Source: Neonectria sp. B-13 (lineage: Eukaryota; Ascomycota; Sordariomycetes; Hypocreales; Nectriaceae). From it: a stretch of DNA of 64,000 bases. A program made the position numbers and the translations under genes. Numbering within the stretch: position 1 is the stretch's first letter; each line of letters opens with the position of its first letter. The stretch spans positions 372,001-436,000 of the forward strand of contig NOKP01000024.1 of the NCBI GenBank assembly GCA_002682825.1, written 5' to 3'. Below, piece after piece: positions 10,945-22,674 of the stretch. The notes beneath the pieces are model-generated. The model ran no database searches. It was not told the DNA's origin and was given only the letters and a program-made list of their open reading frames with translations.

Positions 10945-13114
10945 ATGCCTCGAGGCAGACCCAAAGGCATTGTTGCTCCATGCCAGCACTGTGGAAAGCA
11001 GTTCAAACGGCAGGAGCACTTACTGCGACATGAACGCACTCGTAAGAGGTCACCACTCCAGCGCAGGCCAGGATGGTGTACTGAAGATGTGTAGACACTC
11101 GCGAGAAGCCTTTTGCCTGCGATTGTGGGCAGAGCTTCACTAGACAGTAAGGCCATCTTAAACATCACTCTAGCAGTCACACAATTGACTTTTTAATAGA
11201 GACCTACTTGCGCGTCATGCTCGTTTGTCGCATCCCTTTCGCCAGCAAACCTCACCACCCTGTGCAGAAGTCGTACAGGCGCCAACCACTTGTGATTCTT
11301 CCGCGGTTGGTGTAAGTGATGTCGAATTCATATGGGACACCGACTTCATGACCCAGAATATGCTGCCAGCCGCTCTTTTCGACGCCGACTTCCTTTTCAC
11401 CGATGCACAACCAACCATCGAGCCACCGCAAACAAGCAGCTTCTCTCTGTTTAGCTCACGATTACCCCTTCTGGATGATGAAACCGACGTCGCTGAAGGG
11501 AATACCGAAGATGATGCCGAGAACAATGCTGAGGACAACGTTCAGGTCGAAGGCATCACCAGTCCCAATTCAGTACCGTGGTCTATTACCGAATCTGCTT
11601 ATGAGCGATTCTGTCTTAGAATTCAGTTGTATTCGGGAAATATTCCACCTGGGTGTTCCTTGCCATCTAGAAACGCCTTGACCCGGAATCTGGAGGGGTA
11701 TTTCAGATGCCTTCAAGAACATCTTCCATTCATCCACCCAGCAACGTTCTCAATCGAGCAAAGAAATGTCGAGTTATTACTGGCCATTTTAGCCCTTGGG
11801 TCGTTGTATAGATTCGAACATCCCAAGTCCTATGAGGCGTACTTCATGGCCAAGGCAATCTTGCTGGAGAAGACACGTCAAGAGAACCTCCAGTTGACAT
11901 CCGACATACTTTCTGGCCAGAGCAATGCAGCCATAACCAAAAGAGACACTCTAGACCGAATACAAACGCTTATTTTCCTGATATCGTTTGCATCGTGGAC
12001 GGACAAAAGAGTTTTACCAGACGCCTTGTCCATGGGGAGTCAGTTGGTTACACTCGTAAGGCAGAATGGAATTGCAGAGTCCGATGAAATGCCGCGGCAC
12101 GTTGACTGGCTATCGTGGATCGCCGTTGAAGAGAGGCGAAGGACATTGCTTTCTGCGCATGTGGTTCTAAACCTGCACAGTATTGCATTTGATACTCCCC
12201 CACTACTCCTAAATCACGAAATTGGCCTCTGTTTGCCGAGCTGCAAGACACAATGGAATTCGACGAATGCAACCGAATGGCGAAAATGTGCTTTTCCAGT
12301 TGAGCGCCAGTTTCAAGAGGCGCTCCGTTGTCTCTTCGATGGCACTGGAATACCAAAGGATGAAAGTGTTTCTTCCTTCTCCAACTATCTGCTCATCCAT
12401 GGACTGCTTCAGCGAATATACGTGTCACGCCATGGCTCTGCAGGACCTTTACATTCGGACGCCAGCAAGACTTTTGAGACGGCCCTCCGCACGTGGCAAC
12501 GTTCCTGGGAGATCACGCATGAAAATACTCTTGATCCGTTGTCATCCAAGGGGCCACTAGGATTAAATGCAACCGCACTATTTCGGCTTGCTCATATACG
12601 CCTGATTTCAAACCTCTACATCTGCCAGGGGCTGTTTTCAAGAGATGCAAACCACGTAATAGGCAAAACATTTGATGTGAACAGATCACCACTCCTTGAT
12701 AAAGCCGTTTTGCACGCTGCCAATGCCCTGAGCATACCGGTACGCCTTGGCGTCAAATTGGTTGCCCTCACCAGAATACCATTTTGGAGTATTGAGCATT
12801 CACTGTGCAGTATCGAATGTGCTTTGCTGCTCAAAAACTGGCTCGGGATGATTTCAACGACGGTGAGGTCCAGAGGCTCCGAAGAACTGCGCAAGATCGA
12901 GAGGCGAATTTTAGGAATTATCACTGGAATCATCAAAGAGACATCTTTGGCTGAGAGTCTAGATGTTTTCGAGGACGAGGCATCACATATTCAACGAATG
13001 GCTGCGACAGTGGTCAAGCTATGGACACAAATATTCCAAGGCGTTCATGTTCTTGAGATTGATGATGTTATCAAGGCAGGTCTCCAGCTTCTTATAGATA
13101 CTAGTCTAGATTGA
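10945..13114 (+). CDS. C2H2 zinc-finger / fungal_trans transcription factor
   Basis: Proposed exons are 10945-11041, 11095-11146 and 11200-13114, giving 687 residues. Two adjacent zinc fingers are each split by an intron: the first is C-x2-C-x12-H-x3-H (CQHCGKQF...HERTH, about residues 13-33), the second C-x-C-x12-H-x4-H (CDCGQSFTRQ...HARLSH). An acidic region (DDETDVAEGNTEDDAE) follows, then a fungal_trans domain starting about YFRCLQEHLPFIHPATF. This C2H2 plus fungal_trans arrangement is a known class of Pezizomycotina regulators, nuclear and DNA-binding. Targets are unknown; the divergent Svf1-like gene and the convergent dehydrogenase are the obvious local candidates. Its stop codon lies inside the coding sequence of the convergent dehydrogenase. 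Confidence 0.88.
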
Positions 13115-14186
13115 TGCACACTTTGCCAATGAAGTTGCCAGAAGAAACACATTCAAAGGCCGCAATGATGTCCTCTCGATTGAATCCAAACGTCTTGTCC
13201 ACCGGCATCGTCAGTTCACGACTTCCCATACATCTCACTGCCTCTTCGAGTTGCTGCTTCGATCCAGCCAAGATACCACGAAGCACGGCACCTTTTACTA
13301 GGGTTAACCAAGTCACATTCGGCATCTTGTCTTGGGGCAAATCCGTCAAGTATCCAATGAGGGAAACGACGCCTCCCCATGCGATGGACTGAAAGCTCCG
13401 CTGAATTGTCCCAAGTCCGCCAACTTCAATGACATTGTCGACGCCCTGGCCCTTGGTGATGCGCTGCACCTCAACGTCCCAGTCAGGATGCGTGTTGTAG
13501 TTGATGGTGTAATCGGCGCCGTATGTGGCCTTCACATATTCGAGTTTTTCGTCACTGGACGAGGTGATGATCGTGGTTGCACCTGCAGCTTTGGCAAAGA
13601 TGAGAGCCGTCAGGGAAACGCCTCCAGTTCCTAAAAATAGTGAGCCAGTGTTTTTTTGGAGAGTCTAATACACCATACCAAGAACGAGCACAGTTTGGCC
13701 CGGCTTCAAAGGCGCATAACCATAGAGAGCATTCCAGACCGTTGAGCCAGTGCTCACCAGAGCAGCCCACTGAGTGAAGCTGTGAGACGACTTCGGTAGC
13801 TTGATGATTGCATGCGCTGGAAGGACCATGTATTCCCTGAGTACTCCATCTTTTGGTCCACCAAGAGTGTTGTCATGGTCCTTTACACAGCCATACAGCA
13901 ACACTAGACTGACTGGGGAGATGACCGAGTCACCGATGGAAAGTCCATCGACAAGATCGCCCACTTCCATGATCTCCCCGGCCATATCTGAACAAGGAAT
14001 GACCTGCTCTTTCACGGGAACAGGGTAAGTCGAGTTTGCGATGGCCACGTCCCGGTAGTTCAAGGCGACACTGCGCACTTTGACAAGGACTTCATTTTTG
14101 CCGATCGAGGGAATTGGTTCCTCAAATGCCCTCAGTCCTTCGAAGCCATCTCTGGAAGTCCATCGGAATACGGTGTGCGAACGCAT
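13101..14186 (-). CDS. Medium-chain NAD(P)H-dependent dehydrogenase/quinone oxidoreductase
   Basis: Minus-strand exons 14186-13679 and 13630-13101, giving 345 residues; intron donor GTATGG, acceptor TTTAG. The N-terminal GroES-like domain contains ALNYRDVAI and IPCSDMAGEI, typical of the zinc-independent quinone oxidoreductase branch; I see no cluster of structural zinc cysteines. The Rossmann domain has VLVLGTGGVS, restored across the splice, followed by AGATTIITSSSDEKL. It ends EDIIAAFECVSSGNFIGKVCINLD. The reaction is NAD(P)H-linked reduction or oxidation of an unknown small substrate in the cytosol. Its last 14 coding bases overlap the end of the C2H2 regulator in antisense. Confidence 0.88.
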
Positions 14187-15438
14187 TTTCGTGATGGTGG
14201 TTGAATACTTGGTGGTTCGTTAAGATACCAGTTGAACTGGGTGATTGTAGGAGAACAAATGGAGGTGTCAGATAAAATGCTTTGATGTTATTCACAAAGG
14301 TTGGAGGAGAGCCCGTTGGTTCGGAAGTGGCATGTGATGGGGCGTTCAATATATACTTCTTGTTTCCCTTTCTTACTCCATTGCTTGTGACAGCTTGATT
14401 AATGGGGTAAAGTTTCAGTCACCTTGAACAGTGATATTAAGACGTAGCTAGCAGCCGTTGGGGTTCTAAATGGTTCAAAAAGGCCAACAAAATTATCGTT
14501 TAGCCAGACCTTTCATCGGCATCCAATTAAATCTGTAAACATTCATGTGTGTAGGGATGGAGCTCCAGTGGTGGGGTCTGGTTAGTTGGGGTAGTTAGGG
14601 TCGAAATCCGAGCCCTTCGAGCGAGAGAGGTTCAGAAATGAAGAAGCAGCAAAGTGGGATAAATATGCAAATAAAAGCCTTCAGTCTATACGTTTATCCA
14701 TCGACTAGTGTATATTGCTGCTTTACCCTTCGATGTCGGTGGTAATAGCATAGCTTCGATTGCACGAGTGCATCGGAGAATACAAATCTACCGCATTTAC
14801 CCCAACTACCATCTTCCCAACAGGACCCTGCACTCAAAACCACCTTGATCACTCAACTTACAAAGTTTGTGAATTGCAACTAATAACAGGTCATGACGAA
14901 AAGGCTACACCGTGGAAAATAGTGCAAAAAGGGAGAATCGATCGAAGTGGCAACCCGAAAAAGATATTTCAGGGTAAACGCTGAACTTGTAGCTATCATG
15001 GAACCAGCCCACGCGAGCTCAATTGAGGCTTAAATCAAGGAACACCTTAAATATAGACGAGCGATAGTGGCAGGGTCCACCATAAATCTCGAGCGCACCC
15101 GCCTACACAGGGAGAGAATCAAGCTCAAAAGAGATAAAGGAATCGACGCAATAATAATGAATGGACGAAGCGAGACAAAGAAGACATGAACTGGGTTGCT
15201 ACAAGATGTAGTATCTAGTTAGTATGGGATGAATTACTACCTCACTTATAACCCATCCGAAGCCGCTTCGGGATACGTTTTGACTGGTAAGTGATTAGGG
15301 TAAGATAGTACATGGTCACTCTCTAGTAACTCTGGAGAATAGTAACAATGAACTGTGTGCTTGAATTAGATGTGCTTGCTCTAAAACTCTATGGTAGATC
15401 ACAAGTGTGTCTTACATTAAGCTAATATAAATACTAAC
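14187..15438. other. Intergenic region
   Basis: 1.25 kb between the dehydrogenase start and the NLR stop codon. A single 74-codon ORF near 14760 shows no motif or splice context. Nothing else was recognised. Confidence 0.5.
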
Positions 15439-18400
15439 TCAGTCCTTAACCAAAGTGTGTTCAACATCCCAACAGTGCCCTCCGTTCTCGCGGCACTTCA
15501 AACAAACTTTAAATAGCCCGAACCTGCAAATTTTGCAACCAAAGAATTCTCGTGCGGCGGTTGTACAAACATTGCAATATGTGTATTCATAGTTGCGGAG
15601 GTAAGCATTTGGATCAAAAGCATGACATATATCAGCCTCCGTTTGCAGAACGCCCCGGGCTTTCGCGTAGTCGAGTAAAACTCGCACAGTATCAGTGCTT
15701 TTACGTCTTCTAGCCCACCACAACGGAGTACACCCAAGGAAGTCCTTGGAGTCACAAGTGACGCGCCCAGTGGCCAGCAGCGCCTCAACTATTTCGGTAT
15801 GACAATGCCGTGCAGCCAGTGACAGCGGCGTTGAACCGTAACGGTCTGCCGTATCGTGTTCAATAGACCCATGCGTAAGCAGTGCCATCACGACGTCTCT
15901 ACGTCCATACATAGCTGCTAGTGACAAGGGCGTCCGACCAACGGCATCTTCTGCGTTCACATCTGCCCTTGTAAGAAGCCGCGTCACAGTAGCCTGATGA
16001 CCATTAACGACAGCTAAGGAGATTGGAGTCCACCCAAGGCTGTAATCCTTAGAGTCCACATCAACGCCTTCCGTAGCGAGTAGTAGATTGATAACAGACT
16101 CATGTCCTTGTGCAGCAGCCCACGCTAATGGAGTGTAACCGAACGTCCGGTCCTTCGGGTTTAAGTCGATGGATTGAGTGGTAAGCAGAAGCTTGGTAAC
16201 AGCTTCTTGTCCCCACTCGGCGGCATACGATAGCGGGCCTCGATTCTGCTTGTCTCGCCAGTTTGGATTGACTCCTTCGGTCGCGAGTAGTAGTTTCACA
16301 ACAGATTCAAGTCCATTGGGAGCAGCCTGATACAGCATGCGACCCAAGTCGTCTTCGGGGAGTGCATGAGTTTCTTTTGCAGCGATGAGTAGCTTCACAA
16401 TGGTCTCTCGCCAAAGCCTGACAGCCCTAGACAGCGGCGACTGGAGGAATCCATCAGCTCTGTCGATCTCGATATGTTCCTTAGCGAGTAGTAGCTTGAC
16501 AACGGTCTCGTGTCCATTCTCAACGGCCAATGCGAGCGGCGTATTGGGGTTGCTGCTTTTGTTGTTTATATCGACATGATCTAAAGCGAGCAGTAGCCTG
16601 ACAATTCTATCGTGTCCATTTTCAGCAGCCCATGAAAGCGGTGTGCGTTTATTCCGATCCATCAAGTTTACATCGATATTCTCGATAGCGAGGAGAAATT
16701 TGACAACGGCCTCGTTCCCTTTCCCGGCCGCGTGCGTTAATGGTGTTTGACCATTACCATCCACCGCGGTGAGATCGGTTTGGTATGTTTGTAGTAGCTG
16801 CATGGTTTGTAGTTGTCCTTTCTTGGCTGCTTCATGGAACCAAGCATCTCGTAACACGGGCGCCTTCTTAATGTCGATGTTCAAGTTCTCTAGCATAGCA
16901 GGGTAGCTTGCTATTGCGTGATCGTCCCACAAGGAATAGGCATATACGAAAAAAGAATACGAGGGGCCGTATTTTCGCTCGGGCCGAGGAAGTTCCACCG
17001 GTCTACGTCTTTTGGAAACCATGCTGACGCTGTCGAACTTCCCGCTACTTAGGTAGCGCCAGCATATGTGAAACATGAAAGAATTCGCGTCGTCCAGAGA
17101 AGTGCGGAACCACCCTGCATGTGAGCCATCTTGGGCTCTCAAGAGGAAGTCCTTGACTGACTGGTGACAGAAGTTAAGTGTAGTCTCGCCTTTCTCGCTG
17201 GTGACGAGATAGATGATGGAGCTGCATGATGAACAGATGTCGGTATAGTCATCAAGATCTTGAGTCTGCACCACTGCGTCGTCCTTCCAAAGTGCGAATG
17301 AGGCTGCTATCTCCTTGTCCTTTAGAGGTCGTCGGGCGGCAACCATGGTGAGCAATAGAAATCGAGCATCCTCTTGTCTCTCTTGAGGAATGTTTTCATC
17401 TAATATGTGAATGTAGGTCGCGTCGAGTCCTTGAGGTAGGTGTTTGAGTCGGCGAGAAATCTCGTATCTCGGGGTGCTTTTCAGCTCACTGAGCATCAGA
17501 GATACCCAGAGAAAGGTGCCTCCAGCTTGACCTCGTAAAGCCCCCTTGACCTCCTCCTTCAGATCTTCACTGTACTTCTTCCTCCGAGCTAGTTCATCAA
17601 CATTGATATTGATGTAGTCAGAGAGGTCAGCATTGACGCTGCTGGAGTCCACTCTCAAAGTGACACCAATTTCTTCCAGTAGTTCAGACTCAATACCGCT
17701 CATCTCGGGTCGAGAGGTAACGAGAAACTTGAACTTCCCCCCAGAATTTGACGCCTTGCCAAAGAGATCGTTAAGACCGATGATTAGGGCCTCGCGCGTG
17801 GATTTTTCACACTCATCCAGAGCATCAATGAGAATGAAGACTTCGCCAGCACGCTCATCTTGGAGCATTTGCTCAAATATCCGCCAGAGAGCTGAGAAGT
17901 TATCCAAGAGGTCTTCAAAAACATGACTTATCTGGTGTTTCTCAAAGTCGTACTGAATGTGCTCAAACAGTTCGTTTTTTTGCAGTAAGAGCTGCCAGAT
18001 GAGGCTTCGGAGCAAAGCTGTGGGCGTCCTACGCTCTTGGTTTTTATCGTCGCAGAAAAAGTATGCAAAAGCTCTCTTGGAAGTCTTTTCAACCTTTGTC
18101 CTGATGACTTCCGTAAGATAGGTCGACATCATCGTCTTTCCGATGCCTGGGGGACCAACGAGACGAAGAAGCTGCGTGCTCTCACTGGTTCCACCCCAAG
18201 CGGTGAACTCTTCCCGTTTCAAGATCCATTCGCAGGTGTGTTCAGTTCTTTTTCCCCTTTGCCTATATATATCGGATAGAATGTCTCGTGGATCTGTGAC
18301 TCTCATCTGCTGGAGGCATCGTTGCAGAGCGCCAGAGGCAGCGCGTTGGTTAGACGGGATGATCTCTGGGGATCTGCGGCGTTTCAACAACTGCTCAGCG

Positions 18401-19803
18401 TTCCGAGCCATTCGTTCGATCTCGGGATAGACAAAGTTGAAAGAAGGATCATCCGGTCCGTAGAACTTGTTGATCTTGAAATGATCTGCCGGGAGAGACA
18501 TTTTGTGATGGCCATCGATGCACGCGCTTTCCTCGGGTACGACCTGGAAACATTGTCAGAACTCGGAACTGCTTAGAGAAGGACGTAGACACATACAAGA
18601 AATTTTGGAGAGGGGAGAACCATGCCAAGGAGCCCCATCCTTGACGAGTAGTCTGTGGTAAGGCTTTCAAAGAAGCAGATAACAGGCACAGACTCGACGA
18701 AGAGCCATTGGGAAAAGTTATGGAGACGATCTACCAAGGAACTGGACTGCTTTTCTAAGTCTTGAAGAATCCTTTTCTCGAGAGCAAGCTGAGATGGTGC
18801 AAGCGATGCAATTAGAGCACCCCAGGTTGCGGCAGCGCTGCCTCGATGCGGTGTACCTAGAAAGACTACGCCCGCGGTAGATTCGGCGATGTCATTGTGT
18901 CGGGACCCGTGTTGAGAGGCAGATACGATGGCCTAGAAGACTCATGTTAATTGGATGAGAAGCAAGACAGTAGATGGATTACAAACCTGTTGGATGAGGT
19001 TGCCTCCAAAGCTGTGACCGATAAATATTAATGGTCTTCCGGTGGCACCCTAAGGTAGGTTAGTGAACCAGGTTCGACTGATGCTAATAACGCAACCTTG
19101 GATGTACCTTGTCGCGCTTATTCCTGAGACTATCCAACAATGTGTCTGAAATGTTGGAAAGCCGTTGCTGAGGGGCATTCATCAACCATGCCGAGTCGTA
19201 GTTGAAAGTCATAACCCGACAAGGTAACTTTGTAGACGATAGCTTCGTGGGCAGCAAGTCCTTCAACCAGTTGAAGTACTCAGTCGGGTAGCCAGGGCAG
19301 TCTGGAGGGTTATTCTTTGGCTGCCAAACCCAGGCGTAGTCTGGGTTCGCAGCAAGCCCATGAACGGCCACGATACTAAATAAATGTCAGAAATTGCAAA
19401 CTATTCCAAAAGCAAAGACATACTCAATAGCTGCATTGCTGGACTCATACAGAACTTGTATTGGGTATTCAGCGCGTGGTGGAGCGTTCTTGTATGACAG
19501 GCGATAGGTCAACTTCCGAGGCAGGTCTCCGTTCCTTGGCTTAACGGCCACGCCCTGTGGTGTTAGCTTTCCGTCCGCGTGGGTTGTATCATGTCCCCCC
19601 TCTGCAAATCTGACTCGGCCGTGTGGTACAGTCTCGCAGCCGGGCCCTAACTGTGGTATGGGACACTTGAAGAACCATCTCTTCCAAGTATATATGCTGG
19701 CAGATGCAATGAGGACACAACAAATGACAAAAGCACTCCATACTGCTTGGCGAGGCTCGCTGAGGACCTCAGCGAGAGTCCCTGGATAGGGAAATGAGTA
19801 CAT
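15439..19803 (-). CDS. Fungal NLR: TM - SesB-like hydrolase - NACHT - ankyrin - Cys/His-rich tail
   Basis: Minus-strand exons 19803-19424, 19375-19108, 19049-18987, 18932-18597 and 18543-15439, all in phase, giving 1383 residues. The start is the ATG at 19803 (context CCGCC). Layout: hydrophobic segment AVWSAFVICCVLIASASIY near residues 20-40; alpha/beta-hydrolase domain of the SesB/lipase type, with DIVAVHGLAANPDYAW, nucleophile elbow GHSFGG (Ser about 229) and FLGTPHRGS; NACHT with Walker A GPPGIGKT (about 479-486), Walker B-like FILIDALDECE and TSRPE; ankyrin repeats from about residue 910 to 1310 (TPLSLAA, TPLSWAAENGH); and a C-terminal tail with CNVC, CKIC, CLKC and terminal His, like a ZZ-type finger. 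This is the plan of fungal NOD-like receptors: sensor repeats, NTPase switch, enzymatic effector. Ligand unknown. An N-terminal membrane segment is uncommon in this class. Confidence 0.88.
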
Positions 19804-21766
19804 GGCGGGACTCGTTGTCTTGGTGCCCACTCGTTATCGGAAGCGGTCCGGATCAGACTGAATGATACATAACCTGAACTTAGAAACACAAAGGTAACCG
19901 AAAGATGAGGAAGCAGAATTGTAGGAGGCTCGCGGGAATCAGGCGACAGTGTTCGACTCTGAAACCGAGGATCATTTCTATTTTTAAGACGCGGCGCCTA
20001 ACAGAGCGACAGGCATCACCCACCGCCCAACCAATCTTGGCCTGACCCGCCCGGGCGCTTCAACATGCAGACGCAGCATGACGATAATGGGGCGATTCTT
20101 TTCAGGTAGCCAATCAAGACGAGAATGAGTGTTGTTGTTTCAGCGGCTACAGGCAGTCGTCCCTAATGTGTAAAAATGTTGGGTCTGCCCGCTTGCTCGG
20201 TTGCCTCTCATGGGCAGTCACCGCACGTGTTCCATTCATTTCCCGTTTGGTAGTTAGCGTTGATGTTCTTGATCAGACAATTCGGGTCCCGGCATTGATA
20301 ACAAGCTGCGACCCTGACCCTGCAAGTCTAATGTCCATTACTTCGCTGCTCATCGAGTTATTCCACGCCGTTCACTTGCCTGCAAATGTGAAAGAAATTG
20401 ACCATCTACCGTGAAGTAATCATGTATTCATTTTTCTGGGTTTGCCTTCACTCATTGAAATCGTGCAGCCTCTCCGGTCGAGCCAAGTCCTGTGAACGTG
20501 CATGGCGTGTACATATTGGAACTTGGAGAATGAACAGACGCTGCCTCCGAAAAGAGGCACAGATTGAACAACTACGCAAGAGAGATACTTATAAAGCGTT
20601 GTAGATGTGCCTGTATCGATCACGAAATAGAAAAGCTACTCACTCACCCACCCTCTGTCATTCTTCATTGCTCTTCATCTATATCCAACCTTCTCTATCC
20701 CCCTTTTTGGCACCAGTTTCGACACTCCTATTAGAAGCATGCATGGAAGGATAACAGTAAGCGCTAGAACTTCCTCCGCTTATGCGATGCCCAATCGGAC
20801 GTTGCCATAGCTCATTCGACTTCTCCTTTGACGCGCAGCACCTCGTCGCCTCCGTGACATTTGACGCGCAGGTGGGAAAGTCATTCAGCCAGAAGGGCAA
20901 GCAGGGCGACTGCCCTTACGGTGATCTCGTCTGATCCTTGTTTACGCATTCGGATTTTCTAGTCCGTTCTACTTGCAGCATGGCTGAGACTCAAAACCGG
21001 GGATGTCGTAAAAGCGGAGCAAAGAGAATGCGAACCTCGCACTCGCTCCGAGCAGCGAGTCGACACAACCGCTAATAAGTGAGATAACCCAAATTTACGA
21101 TACTTAGTGAGCCACCCACAAGCGACCGGAGATGTGCTGCGGCGTTGCTTCGACCTTTAAGGCTGTATTTGAACCTGGCTGTGTTGACCTTGTATTGATG
21201 CTTGGATGTCACCGCCTTGCGCTACGCATCCATGAGCTTGTTTACGAGGACCTTCAGCCCTGTCAAATAAATGCAGAGTGCAAGCAGGTCAGCTAGTTAT
21301 CTTTTTCAGGCCGTGCCATCCTCTCGGTCAGCAGTAGACTGCACTCGGACTCCACTTCGCAGTTCATTTCCCTCGCTCTCGCATAGATATCTGGTCTCTC
21401 ACAATCAAGAACCGATTTTCTACGGTAACCCAAATATCGAAGCTCATAATAGGGTCTTAATTAAGGCTGTGCACGGATAAGCTAGCTGCGGCGTCTTTTT
21501 CAAGCGCGCGCCCCTTGGCTTAGTACCGATGAGGCCTTGCATCTGACTCAAATCTTACAGGACCTGCGTTGACAGATGTCGTCCACAATGAGTACTTAAG
21601 TGTCCCTCATTTCGCTCCCTGTTTTTGGTCTACTCTCACGATCTCATTCACCTCACGCAAACACCAACAACCAGCCTCTTCAGCACATTACACTTCAACT
21701 TCTATACTTCAACTTCCAAAACATCACCCTCACAACTCCGCCTCCCGATACCTACGTCGCCACATC
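19804..21766. other. Long intergenic region
   Basis: Nearly 2 kb between two divergent genes. Small ORFs (for example at 20166, 20398 and 21271) show no motif, no codon bias and no splice partners. The last 150 bp are CT/CA-rich, as in leaders of short secreted-protein genes. Confidence 0.5.
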
Positions 21767-21919
21767 ATGCATTATACCAAGGTCACCACTCTCATCGCAC
21801 TTGTGTGTCTGTCTCTCGCAGTCGCCCTCCCCACCAAGCGGGAGCCCATGGACGAGGGTGCCGTCCTCAAATTCCTCAACGACCTGGAGGTTCGTGGCGA
21901 AGATGTCGATTCGCACTAA
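21767..21919 (+). CDS. Small secreted peptide candidate
   Basis: A 50-codon ORF with a clear signal peptide (MHYTKVTTLIALVCLSLAVA), a likely cleavage after ALP, a dibasic KR and then an acidic tail ending DVDSH. The leader is CT-rich and the ATG is well placed. I do not recognise a family. The ORF may be only the first exon: a donor-like GTTCGT lies at 21889, and an open segment at 22055-22231 (starting NKNGRWVHGQAEF, with GCNALCNN and SC) could be joined in phase from it. Alternatively the 50-residue form is complete, or the locus is decayed. Confidence 0.4.
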   Translation: MHYTKVTTLIALVCLSLAVALPTKREPMDEGAVLKFLNDLEVRGEDVDSH

Positions 21920-22054
21920 GCGAATCTGGGGACACATGTCTTGAGTCTGCGTTGGCAAGACTGATCCTAGTAAGCATACCGTCCTTCCAACTGTTCGATA
22001 TCTAATTCTAACAAATTTCTTTTTTCAGCAGCTGAACAGTAAACTAGAAACAAG

Positions 22055-22231
22055 AACGGTCGCTGGGTTCACGGCCAGGCCGAGTTTAGCATTGCCCCGC
22101 CTGTCAACCACATTCTTGGCTGCAATGCTCTCTGCAACAATTTGACCTACAATAAGTCTACGCCCAATGAAGGAATTAGCTGTGTGCCCTCCGACATTTT
22201 TTTCGATTTACTCCAGACTGCGATGGAGTGA
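22055..22231 (+). other. Possible second exon of the small secreted protein
   Basis: A 58-codon open segment ending in TGA, preceded by AAACAAG as a possible acceptor. It encodes three cysteines (GCNALCNN, ISCVPSD) and an N-glycosylation-like NLT, a composition plausible for a small secreted protein. Splicing from 21888 to 22055 is phase-0 compatible, but other acceptors (TTTTTCAG at about 22028, CTAG at about 22046) exist upstream, so the link is unproven. Confidence 0.25.
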
Positions 22232-22674
22232 TGAGAGTCAAAGTGATGAGCTTTTGGGATTCCGCTCGCTTATGCTGCAAATTGTCTTTGTTGTATCTGG
22301 AACTGTCACTGTTAGTCCTACTGCATTTGGCATGCAGTCTGCTGCAAACACATCGGAACACTTTGCAACATATCCCAAAGACCTTACAGTCTAAAAACAC
22401 TTGCATCGCTTCACATGAGACTCAGCAAAGATACTGCAACCTTGGAAACAGTTGACTGCAATCACGTCCAACTCGTGAAGCAAGAGATACCGCGGAAATG
22501 TCAATTAGCATAGGAATATTAGCTACTTGCAGAGCATCTCTACTATAATGAACCAGAGCCCTCAAAGCAAACATTTAAACTGAATTATTACAACTGTCAA
22601 ATGTCCGAGTACAAGTATTCGTGAGACAGTGAAAGCTGAGAATGTGTGCAAAGCATTAATCTTTCGTCCTTTTT
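22232..22674. other. Intergenic region
   Basis: Flanks of the small secreted ORF and the carboxypeptidase stop codon. AT-rich, with overlapping short ORFs on both strands that show no motif. Confidence 0.45.
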
